From the NCBI GenBank assembly GCA_038501625.1, contig JAZAYU010000006.1:14014638-14078637 (forward strand): a stretch of 64,000 bases of DNA. Direction: 5' to 3'. Below, piece after piece: positions 11,526 to 21,579 of the stretch (positions are counted from its first letter, which is position 1; every line of letters starts with the position of its first letter). The position numbers were made by a program, and so were the translations under genes. The notes under the pieces are model-generated. The model was given only the letters and a program-made list of their open reading frames with translations. It did no database searches and was not told the DNA's origin. The DNA is from Corbicula japonica (lineage: Eukaryota > Mollusca > Bivalvia > Venerida > Cyrenidae).

Positions 11526-11740
11526 TTAACACAATAGATATGACTTTTATTACATAGGGGAATAGTGAAGATCCAGATCAACCAGCATATCTGTACTGTC
11601 TGATCAGGATCTATATTTGTTAGGTTATTTCTGACCAAGAAGCAAACAGTAAAGATTCAGATGGCATGGATACACAGATCTGTATTTACAGTGGTTGCTC
11701 TCTCATTTGATAAATGGTGTGTCTGAGGAGTAGAGAATTA
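11526..11740. repeat. Family A copy, reverse orientation, diverged
   Basis: AGATCCAGATCAACCAGCAT then CTGATCAGGATC hairpin, spacer in reverse sense (AGGTTATTTCTGACCAAG), and a degraded second hairpin. Confidence 0.6.
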
Positions 11741-11930
11741 CACACAAACAGTTAAATAAGTATGGAGTCAACAGAACTTATTTTACACATAAATAAAGTT
11801 TAAAAAAAGATAGGAAAAGATTGCTGAATGTGACATTTGCAGACATACTCAGATAATTATGATAATTTTCTGAACAATTTTATTTATATAATATAAATTA
11901 TTATATGAAAAATTTCATATTTAAACCATT

Positions 11931-12115
11931 TGCTCCTTATAACTGTGTTTAAACAAATGTGCAATCAGTGGTTGCATCTTGGTCTGAAATAACTTACTTG
12001 ATCTAAAAGAAAACAGTGTAGATTCTGATCAGATGGCATAAATATGCCCACTGATCTTGATCTACACTGTTGACAGATTGTCAATAAAAGGTATATCTTA
12101 TGGAGTAATGGGTTG
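11931..12115. repeat. Family A copy with hairpin 1 deleted
   Basis: TTAAACCATTTGCTCC start. The first hairpin has collapsed; the second is intact, with a TGGAGTAATGGGTT end. Confidence 0.6.
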
Positions 12116-12285
12116 ACACATCTCAGTGAATAATATACCACAAGGCATAAAATCTAGCATCTTTTTTATATCAAAATCAAAATATTTATTTCTAACTTTA
12201 ATAAAAGTATGGTTAGTTTGTTTATAATAGTTGATAGATTTTTTTATTTTATTGAAAACCTGAAAAGATCATGCATTCACTTATT

Positions 12286-12512
12286 TTAACCCTTGATTCT
12301 GTATACACGCAAACAGTGTAGATCCAGATCAGTCAGCTCATCTGTGCCATCTGATCAGGATCTGCACTGTTTGTTTTTTATTTATTAGGTTATTTTTTAC
12401 CAAAAATTCAACAGTTCAGATCATGATCAGATAGCACAGATGTGCCTGCTGATCTAGATCTACACTTGTCACACATGCAGTAAAATGCCTATATATAGAG
12501 GAAAGAGGTTAA
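12286..12512. repeat. Family A copy
   Basis: TTAACCCTTGATTC left end, two hairpins, GAGGAAAGAGGTTAA right end. Confidence 0.75.
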
Positions 12513-12600
12513 GAGAAATAGTTAACCACACTTATTTTTTTTACAAATAATGTTTCAACTGTTTTCATGACATTGCATAAAATTGTATTTTTAGCAAGTA

Positions 12601-14462
12601 GAGCAGAGGATACAATTACCGACAGGCTACAGTTATCGACAGTTTATTTTCTTTGGTCTAATATTCATATTAAAATGAAGTCATCAGTTATTAATGATGT
12701 CATCTTTCTAACAATATATACAACAGCACTCTTTCTGAGTCCAACTTAAATCCATACGCCATATTTTTTAAGACCAGTGCAAATTTCTTCGAGTACTGTG
12801 TGTATTTGTTTCCTAAAATAGAAGCTCTTACGTCACAAGGTAAGGTCACCGGCATCGTAAGTTTTGTTACTTGTGATTTTTGCAAGGTATTTCAGGCGGT
12901 TGCTGTACACTAATTTAACCGTATGATGTATATTTGCAGGTTACATACTACTAAGTGTTACAGAACATGGTTATGGGTCTTATGTCGGGGGGTGTCGATA
13001 ACTGTGTCCGTAAATAACAAATGTCTACAGTTATCGACAGTTTTAGACCTTATGTTGATTTTTTTTCATTAATATGTTTTAAGTTGCTTGTTAATGTACA
13101 TTGTATTTTTAAGTATTAAATTTTAACATCAACAGATCTTTTAATGTATGCCTTACCTTTGATAAATACAGTAGACTCCGGCAAATCGAATACACAAAAT
13201 GTCAGCTAAAAATATTCTATTGCCCTGAGTACCTGATTGGCCGGTAATCGTATTCATCATGAAATCTGCATATATTTGTTAACAAGGGAGGTCAGGTAGA
13301 TTGTGTTCTGTATAAATATGCATAATTTTATATGTTTATTTATTAATAAACAGACCCTTCTGTCATGTTCTGCTACAAAATCGAAGTTTCAAATTATATT
13401 ATGCTACCACGACATTTACAACGTGAATGTGATATAAGTATTAAAACACTAACCAATGCGAACATATTCCATAATAAATTACATCCCAATTTTATCTCAT
13501 TTATCATATTTCAGTATTATTGCATCATCAACCAATTTAACCCAGCTAAAAATGTGAAATATCAGGTACTCAGTTTTGTAGATCAAACGATTTCAAAGCA
13601 GAGCCGACAAAAAACACAGTCTTGATACGAGCCGACAATTTCCTTTGAAGTTGCATTTCATTGATGGTTGGTATCAATGTTTACCTCCATACTAACTGTC
13701 AATCATATTCAGTCTCCTTATGAAATTAACATGGAAGACAGATCAAATAAATGTACAAAAATCTATGATCTAATCTATTTTAAACATGATTGAGAAATTA
13801 CTTTTTGTTTGTTTCTGAATTGTGCGGATTAATTTATGCGATAATTAAAAAGAGACAATGGAATCTAAACATGGATTATTGTAAGTACATGTACCAATAA
13901 CATCTCGATAACGGATAGTCCTAGGCTGCTGTGTATTTGTAACAGGTTTTTTAATGCCTGATTGAATAAGCTGTTTAAAAGAGGTGACAGGTTACAGTTT
14001 GTTTGTCCGGAGGCTTCACTGTCCCTGTTCATCGCTGTCAAAATATTTAATTGGATTTATCAGCTGACAATAGACAAATAATAAGGGTGTCATAAGCTTT
14101 GATACGGACGATAAACGGTACATCCGGTGTCATTTCCTGTAAACAGGGGAAGAAAATATTCGATTTCAATCAGTTTTGGCCCAAAAAAAAATTGCAAATT
14201 TTCTATTCGATTTGGCGATATATTCTCTTATCCGATACCCTGTCGATAACTGTAGCTCCCTGTTGGTAACTGTGTCCCTATGCCTGTTAGATATTTTCAA
14301 TAATCACAATGTGAAGATAACACAGTAACCCGGAAATACCATACAGATTGACCAATCAAAACTTGTTTTACATTATAGGGAAATGTCTTGTTGTTGTTAG
14401 CAAAGTGAATTAAATTATGACTTTTTTAAATTTTAAACTGTCGATAACTGTATCCCCTGCTC
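12601..14462. mobile_element. TA-flanked DNA transposon, 1.86 kb, non-coding
   Basis: Flanked by TA (12599-12600, 14463-14464). The ends are inverted: GAGCAGAGGATACAATTACC and, on the other strand, GAGCAGGGGATACAGTTATC. The word ACAGTTATCGACAG or its inverse recurs at the ends and internally near 12630, 12996, 13030, 14243 and 14438. No transposase was recognised. Probably a non-autonomous TA-targeting (Tc1/mariner-superfamily type) element. Confidence 0.6.
13170..14234. repeat. Possible nested pogo/Tigger-like segment
   Basis: CGGCAAATCGAATA near the left end and its near-inverse TATTCGATTTGGCGA near the right end. The stretch 13785-13880 is homologous, on the other strand, to 33720-33800. 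Borders uncertain. Confidence 0.35.
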
Positions 14463-14700
14463 TAATAGGTTGTTGATGTGACAACATTTTTTCATTAAAA
14501 GATAAAAACCTCCTTGCATCAAAAGATTAGTTGGTAATTTGATGTGTAAAAACTTGAGTTGAAAAAGCCTGAGGTCACATAAAAATCTTCAGTTACAAAA
14601 AGTAACATAAATTCAGCTTTTTAAGTTTGCTTTTTTAACCTTACAGAAATTAATTTATAAAATGCAAATGGGCAGTTAGAGTAAAAATGATAAAGTTCCA

Positions 14701-14939
14701 GTAACCTTTTACTCCATATTTACACGCATTTTTACACGTGTGACCAGTGAAGATCTAGATCAGCTGGCACATTCGTGCCATCTGATCTGGATCTACATTC
14801 ATCACATCTTGGTCAGAAATAACCTAATAAATCATAAAATGAACAGAGAAGATCCAGATCAGACAGCACAGATGTTCCAAATCTGGATCTACACTGTTTG
14901 GTCATGTAATAAAGGCACATTTATGGAGTAAAGGGTAAA
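14701..14939. repeat. Family A copy
   Basis: CCTTTTACTCCATATT to TATGGAGTAAAGGG. Both hairpins and the spacer are complete. Confidence 0.8.
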
Positions 14940-15012
14940 GTTTTATATCAAAGTTAACAAACATTGATTGGTCACTTACAAGGCAACTTATTACATGTGG
15001 CACTGTCATATT

Positions 15013-15213
15013 TTAACCCTTTCCTCCATAACTATGCATTTTTATGCATGTGAGACCAGTGTAGATCAAGATCAGCTGGCACATTTGTGCATTTTGATCA
15101 GGATCTGATTTGGTCGCACTTTGGTAAGAAATAACCTAATGAATCAAAAAGCTAACAGTTAAGATCCTGATCAGATGGCACGCAGTAAAGGTGAATCTAT
15201 GGAGGAAAGGGTA
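15013..15213. repeat. Family A copy, hairpin 2 partly deleted
   Basis: TTAACCCTTTCCTCCATAAC left end and TATGGAGGAAAGGG right end. The second hairpin stops after CTGATCAGATGGCACGCAG. Confidence 0.8.
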
Positions 15214-15667
15214 AACATACATTATTAATTTATTGGAGACATCTTCAATCAGTTGTCAATCAGTTTTGCTTAGACTTCTTGCAATATATTTTAGATGTTA
15301 CATGTCCACAGAGACAAACTAACTGTTACCTCTGGTTACCTGATGATAAATTATTCACTAGAGCATGCATTGAAATGTGCATTTGCAGTAGACTAGTTCC
15401 AAACTGCTTGTTAAGTTTATACCAAAAAATGGTAATTAATGGTGGCCAATAATGTCATTTTCTACTATTTAAACCAAAAGCTTGCCCATGACTCTATTTT
15501 CACTGTACTTCAAATGTACCTTCGATTTTGCTGACTATTCTGGCAACTTTCAAGGAACTGGGGCAAATAAAAAATCAGTTACACAAGTAAAAATAGGTGA
15601 CGTCACAAGCAAGACAACAACACATCAGTTGATAGATGCTTTTACTTGATTTTACTTTCCACGAGTT

Positions 15668-15909
15668 TTAACCCTTTCCTTCATATATACACATTTTTAC
15701 GTGTGTGCCAACATTGTAGATCCAGATCAGCCGGCACATCCCTGCTGTCTGGTCAGGATCTGCACTGGTTGCTTTATGGTCAGATTAATAACCTAATAAA
15801 TCAAATAGCAATAGGCAGATCCTGAACAGACGACTTGCATGTGCTTGCTGCTCTGGATCTACACTGTTTGCCCATGCCATAAAGGTGTGTATATGGAGGA
15901 AAGGGTTAA
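15668..15909 (+). mobile_element. Family A complete copy
   Basis: TTAA on both sides, CCCTTTCCTTCATATATA to TATATGGAGGAAAGGG, two hairpins. Confidence 0.83.
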
Positions 15910-16408
15910 TAATTTATAAAGCAAATACAAACTTTCAGACGCAGATATACAGATGCAAACATATATAATTGCAAGTAGAATCTGAACCAAAGAAATATCC
16001 ATAAACAAGCCGAAAAATGGTTTTCTCTGCAGTGAGGTATGTCAGTTGTAACTTTATGAGGTTATAAATTTTTTCAGTAAACAGAATTAATGAACCTGAT
16101 AATAGTCCAGTTTGAAATTTACAGAAGTATTATTTATTATTAATTGTCAGAAAGATTCACAAATCACAGATAATTTGACAGAAAATAACTTTGAAATTTG
16201 CATGGGAAATAGCTAACATTTATTGCACATTTTTTGAATATCTTAACAATATAAATTACAATTACCGCTAGCACCTTTGAAAGTGAATATGGGAATACCA
16301 CTTTTTCTGTTATAAATTATTGTAAAATATAATTTATAAGTGTTACTTTTAAATTTGTTTTCCACCAAACTTGTTTTTGATCTTTATGTTCAATAGAAAA
16401 TTACCTAA

Positions 16409-16674
16409 TTAACCCTTTCCTCCATATATACGCATTTTTACACATGTGCAAACATGCCTTCTGATCAGGATCTGCACTGAAAGCATTTTGGTCAGAAATA
16501 ACCTAACCACTGTTGATCCATATCAGGATCTGAACAGTTTGCTTTTTGATTTATAAGGTTATTTCAGACTGAAAAAGCTAAAAGTACAAATCCTGATCCG
16601 ATGGCAGGGATGTGCCAGCTGATCAGGACCTATACTGGTCACACTTGGGATAAAATCCTTATATATGTAGTTAA
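16409..16674. repeat. Family A copy, rearranged, abutting the next copy
   Basis: TTAACCCTTTCCTCCATATA left end. Duplicated half-hairpins lie in the middle. Its right flank is the TTAA at 16671-16674 shared with the next copy. Confidence 0.75.
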
Positions 16675-16912
16675 CCCTTTCCTGTACAGACACATCTTTA
16701 TTGCATGGGCGAACAGTTTAGATCCAGATCAGCCGGCACATCCGTGCCGTCTGATCAGGATCTAAACTGTTCGCTTCTTGATTCATCAGGTTATTTCTGA
16801 CCAAATTGCGACCAGTGCAGATCCTGATCAGACGGCACAGACGTGCCGGCTGATCTGGATCTACACTGGTCGCACATGCGTAAAAATGCGTATCTGTACA
16901 GGAAAGGGTTAA
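16671..16912 (-). mobile_element. Family A: best preserved copy, inverted orientation
   Basis: TTAA on both sides. Hairpin spans 16709-16774 (31-nt arms, 29 matching by eye, stem end GCGAACAGTTTAGATCC) and 16808-16873 (28 of 31, stem end GCGACCAGTG). The order is reversed relative to 4681-4922. Ends are CCCTTTCCTGTACAGA and TCTGTACAGGAAAGGG. Confidence 0.88.
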
Positions 16913-17144
16913 GGGTTAAAATATCATAAATAGAAAGATAAAAGAGCCATTTGAACAATTTCAGAGTTATAATTGTCTCTGAAATGCACAATTGTATTAG
17001 AGATAATTGGGTACAGCCACTGTACAAAACCTAGCAAGTGTTAGAGAAACCTTTCTACAAGTACTATTTTCTAGTATGTACCATTTTCTAGTTATAGTAC
17101 CTCATAAACTATAGTTTTGGCTAAGTCTTTGTTAGAAATACTGT

Positions 17145-17331
17145 TTAACCTTTAAGTCCACGGATACACCTTTATCTCGTGGCGAACAGTGAAGGTCCAG
17201 ATGGTCACCATTTCAGCCTATCAGATGCTTGAGATTTGAGACTGGTCTCCATTCTCAGTTGTATGATCTTGGGCCCTGGAATTGAACTGTTCACCATGTA
17301 ATAAAGGTGTATTTGTGGGATAAAGGGTTAA
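17145..17331. repeat. Family A copy interrupted by family B
   Basis: TTAACCTTTAAGTCCA start and TAAAGGGTTAA end. The middle, 17201-17279, is half of a family B palindrome. Confidence 0.7.
17201..17279. repeat. Family B half copy inside family A
   Basis: GGTCACCATTTCAGCCTATC through GATCTTGGGCCC. Confidence 0.75.
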
Positions 17332-17575
17332 TGTTATTAAGATACTTTGAATATTGTTGTGTAAATTTATGTGTTCAGTTTTTGCTTTCATTGCTCTATT
17401 GGTGCAAGTTTTCAGTATTTTTTTATTGTTTTTTTTTAAGCATATTTTGTGTACATGTTTTGTTGTGCAAATAGGGCAGTAGCGACAAAAACATCTGATG
17501 GACAAAAGTTTACATTGTACATATCAAACTGAATAAATGATCAAACCATCAGTATTTATTCTACCTTTTATCTTC

Positions 17576-17795
17576 AACCCTTTACCCCACATATAATGGG
17601 CCCAAGATCATAAAACCAAGATTGGAGACCAGTCTCAAATCTCAAGCATCTGATTGGCTGAAATGGCAACCAGTCGCCATTTCAGCTAATCAGTTGCTTG
17701 AGATTTGAGACTGGTCTCATGTTTGAGTTTTATGATCTTGGGCCCTGGTGTTATCACATGTGAGCAGTGTAGATCCATCGGATCCCAGCCGTCTG
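17576..17795. repeat. Family A fragment carrying a complete family B insert
   Basis: CAACCCTTTACCCCACATAT and GTTATCACATGTGAGCAGTG flank the family B palindrome at 17598-17747. Confidence 0.7.
17598..17747. repeat. Family B copy inside family A
   Basis: GGGCCCAAGATCATAAAAC and GTTTTATGATCTTGGGCCC outer arms. Confidence 0.9.
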
Positions 17796-18065
17796 CTGAT
17801 GTCAGTACCAAGTTTGAGAAATGCAACTCCAACCACTTTGCTAGTTGTTGCAAGCTTGCCGAGGTGGTTCTTTTGAATGTTTACACTTTGTGTTTAGAAC
17901 ATTTACTCAAAGGTATAACCATAATTATGGCCAGTTAACAACTCTAAGACTGTGCACTTGGATAACAAGATCCAAGCCTATTAAGGAGTGTATTTGGCTT
18001 CAAACACTTTAAAACCCCAATGGTTTTCATCACCTTATAAATGTAATCATTATTTGTTTGTTTAA

Positions 18066-18753
18066 GGTATCGCAAACATTACAAATGGCGAAGACAGGCT
18101 AAAATTTCAAAAAATGAATTTTGGGGGAAATACTTATTGCCACCTAGATTTTAGTAAATAAATGGATTTAGCTATGGATGTAGTAAATGTTTGCAAGTTC
18201 AGTTTAGTCTAATTCATGTTCTAATTACCCAGCACATACTAAAACAAAAGAAAAACCATTTGCATGAGAACTCTGAAATTCATGAACAATATACCAAAGC
18301 AACTCATACCTGAAATAAGTATATGTTGGTCTACAATGTTTAGTGCCAATTCGTCAAAATAATGTTAGGGGTTTCAAGAAATTCAAGGAAAACTTACTTC
18401 CTACTTTCACTTTGAACCAGGAAGTAAGATTTCCTTGAATTTCTTGAAACCCCTAACATTATTTTGACAATTGGCACTAAACATTGTAGACCAGCATATA
18501 CTTATTTCAGGTATGAGTTGCTTTGGTATATTGTTCATGAATTTCAGAGTTCTCATGCAAACGGTTTTTCTTTTGTTTTAGTATGTGCTTGGTAATTAGA
18601 AAATGAATTAGACTAAATTGAGCTTGTAAACATTTACAACATCCATAGCTAAATACATTTCTTTACTAAAATCTAGGTGGCAATAAGTATTTCCCCCAAA
18701 ATTCATTTTTGAAATTTTAGCTAGTTTTCGCCATTTGCAATGTTTGCGACCTC
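18066..18753. mobile_element. 688-bp foldback element with TTAA flanks
   Basis: Two arms of roughly 320 bp are near-perfect inverse copies around a centre near 18410. The ends read CGCAAACATTACAAATGGCG and, on the other strand, CGCAAACATTGCAAATGGCG. TTAA lies at 18062-18065 and 18754-18757. No open reading frame of note. Distinct from families A and B. Confidence 0.9.
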
Positions 18754-19220
18754 TTAACATCACAGCTTTAACACAGAAACCAAACGGACTACAAGATAGA
18801 ATGGTCTATATATATTATATTTGTTAGTTTTGGGACATAATTCAGTTTCTTACATATAAGTTGGTACATTTTGTAGTGTGTACCATTTAACCCAGATGCC
18901 AGTTTTCTGCCACCAGATTTGCCTTTTCCTTAATATTTTTAAACATATTGTCGTTTGGTTACTATTTCATAGGTGCAGATAGGTCAACAATTTATGGAGA
19001 GTTGTTGATGGGTTTAATTTACTACCATTACATAGTTAAATATTGCAGTAACACCTGAAGATGAACAAACAAGAAGACTGTAATTTAAACCATGTTATCT
19101 ATTTCTACATAAATAATAAATACTGTAAATTTAAATAAGAAATAATACTGATATGATACTGAATGAAATAGCTAAAAAGCATTCCAATATAAGATCAGTA
19201 TTCTCATGCTAATTTCATTT

Positions 19221-19370
19221 TTAACCCTTTACTCCATAAAAACACATTTTATCTTATGTGCTAACATTGATGTCAGATCAGAACCTGCACTGTTCCCTTT
19301 TTGGTTGTCAAAAATAACCGATTAAATCAAAAGCGAACAGTGTAAATATTAAATATGGAAAAAAGGGTTA
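19221..19370. repeat. Family A copy with deleted hairpins
   Basis: TTAACCCTTTACTCCATAAA start and AAAAAAGGGTTA end. The hairpin cores are mostly gone. Confidence 0.65.
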
Positions 19371-19444
19371 TTCACTACACACATCAATGTCTTGATAAAA
19401 TAGCTTGCTCAAGTAAATTTCATTTACTAGATGCATCTTTATAT

Positions 19445-19690
19445 TTAACCCTTTCCTCCATATATATATATGCACTTATACACATGTGCAACCAGTGTAG
19501 ATCCAGATCACCTGGCACATTCGTGCCATCTGATCAGAATCTGCACTGGTCACATTTTGATCAGAAATAACCTAACAAATCAAAAAGTGAACAGTTAAGA
19601 TCCTGATTAGACAGCACAGATGTGCCAGCTGATCTGAATCTAAACTTTTCGCCAATGCAATATAGGTGTTTGTATGAAGGAAAGGGTTAA
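19445..19690 (+). mobile_element. Family A complete copy
   Basis: TTAA flanks, CCCTTTCCTCCATATATA to TATGAAGGAAAGGG, both hairpins present. Confidence 0.83.
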
Positions 19691-19736
19691 ATTAAAAACT
19701 TGGTTCTATCTGAAGCAGTGTTCTTTGTCCTCCTGG

Positions 19737-19882
19737 GGTAAAGGTTTTAAAGTTGAGAATGGAAACCAGTCTCAAATCTCAAGGATCTGATTGGCTGAAA
19801 TGGCGACTGGTCACCATTTCAGCCAATCAGATGCTTGAGATTTGAGACTGGTTTCCATGCTCAGTTTTGTAACCTTGGGCAC
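19737..19882. repeat. Family B copy
   Basis: GGAAACCAGTCTCAAATCTC and GAGATTTGAGACTGGTTTCC exact inverse arms. Lies about 45 bp after family A copy 19445-19690. Confidence 0.9.
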
Positions 19883-20332
19883 CGATACTGTGACTATGGT
19901 CTTGTAGTATCTCTGCTTCAAAGTCTTTATACAGCAGTGATGGTCTCCTTTTCTCAAATTCATACCTCTTTACTAACTCTTCCTGTAAGGAATGTTATTC
20001 GTGTTTGGTTATAGAAGTAAAACTAACAACAGTACATGTACAGGAAGAAGTGGGTTTAAAAACAAACGTTTTTGTAAATTTTTTTTCTAAATTTATTTTC
20101 TCTCTTCTAAAACAGTATTTGACATACATTGTATTGTAATGAGTACACAAATATATCTAAATCTTTATCACAGACATTAAATGACCTTAAATAAATGACC
20201 TACTGACAGAACAAAAATTTTGATGATCCAATTTTATACAAAAGATAAAAACAAAAACACTACAATCTAGCACAAGTAAGTGTAAAAATTCTTGGCAGTC
20301 AGTTAAACACTTGACAATTTTGTGGCATTGTA

Positions 20333-20452
20333 ATGCTTTACTCAATTGGATATGGCTCTTCTCCCATGGGCAGACAGTGTAGATCCAGCCCAGCTGATCT
20401 AGATCTACACTGGTCACATACACAAAAAACATGTTTATCTCGAAAACAGGGG
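20333..20452. repeat. Family A fragment
   Basis: GGATATGGCTCTTCTCCCAT then a contracted hairpin (AGATCCAGCCCAGCTGATCT). Confidence 0.55.
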
Positions 20453-20454
20453 TA

Positions 20455-20700
20455 ATTATCCCTTTCCTTCATAAACACGCATTTTAACTCATGTGCAACC
20501 AGTGTAGATCTAGATCAGCCGGCACATCCATGCCGTCTGATCAGGATCTGCACTGGTCGCATTTTGGTCAGAAATAACCTCAAAAATCACAAAGCGAACA
20601 GTTTAGATCCTGATTAGATGGCATGGATGTGCGTGCCAGCTGATCTGGATCTAAACTGTTCGCACAGACAATAAAGGTGTGTCTGTGGAGGAAAGGGTTA
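20455..20700 (+). mobile_element. Family A copy
   Basis: CCCTTTCCTTCATAAACACG to GTGGAGGAAAGGGTTA, both hairpins well kept (GCCGGCACATCCATGCCGTC core). Confidence 0.82.
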
Positions 20701-20986
20701 TGCAAAGAAACAGAAGATTTTCCATACTGAATACATGTATTATGCCTGCTTTGCAGTGTTTAAAAATTAGATGCATTTCACAATTATTAATTAAGTATTT
20801 GACGCCACACAGCATTTATGGAATTCAAAGAGTCAAGTTTCATAGCTGACATTTCCTTTTTAAGAAGCAATAAACCCAGTTTCAGAACTAGAAATGCAAA
20901 CAGTTTTAGGAAGTGAGGAACACTTCTGTAAAATAATCTGACACTAAATGTGTGAATAACTCACAAAATGCCACATTACTTTTACA

Positions 20987-20992
20987 TTTATT
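20987..20992 (-). terminator. Candidate poly(A) signal of SDCCAG8
   Basis: AATAAA on the minus strand about 350 nt after the stop codon. It is one of several possible signals in AT-rich DNA. Confidence 0.25.
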
Positions 20993-21339
20993 AAAATCCA
21001 CCTGGTGCCCAGTATGTAGTCTAAAAAGCAAATTTAAATGATAAGTAAGTGAAAATATCAAATTATTTTATCAAGAAATTTCAAAAATGGCTGAGTGTAA
21101 GTGACTGCAAAATAAATGTGTTGATGATAATTCATAACTTTCTCCAGCCGCTTTCACATGCACAAAATCCCACAAATAATATACAGCTTTGCAATGCACA
21201 ATATGGAGAGTCTCATAACTAACTAACTAAGCTCATTCATTCATGTTACATTTCAATGCTTACTTGCGGACCATTCAAATAAACAATCAATTATGATTGG
21301 CCACATAATCACTCTATAAAGATCTAGTGTGTACAGTGA

Positions 21340-21579
21340 CTATAGATCATTTATATCGATTTTCTCCATAGTTTTGGTGACATAACTTTCTTTTTTCTCC
21401 AATTCTTCTGTCTTCATGTTGTCCAGCACCTCGTCCACAAGTAGTCTGTTTGATGATGTAAATTTGGAAACCTCTTCCTGGTTGTTGCGTGAAATGTTTC
21501 TGCGTAAAAACTCGAGTTCTCGTGCCAGAACCTGGCGATCTCGCATCAAGCTGGTCTGCCGGGTTAGTAACTCCATCAT
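21340..21579 (-). CDS. SDCCAG8: SDCCAG8 exon 16 (stop codon)
   Basis: Acceptor ACTCTTCCAG, phase 0, open to TAG at 21342-21340. It encodes MMELLTRQTSLMRDRQVLAR then ELEFLRRN, equal to human LLSKQNQLLLERQSLSEEVDRLR. A tail of about 45 residues extends beyond the usual vertebrate C-terminus. Confidence 0.88.
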   Translation of the reverse strand: MMELLTRQTSLMRDRQVLARELEFLRRNISRNNQEEVSKFTSSNRLLVDEVLDNMKTEELEKKESYVTKTMEKIDINDL

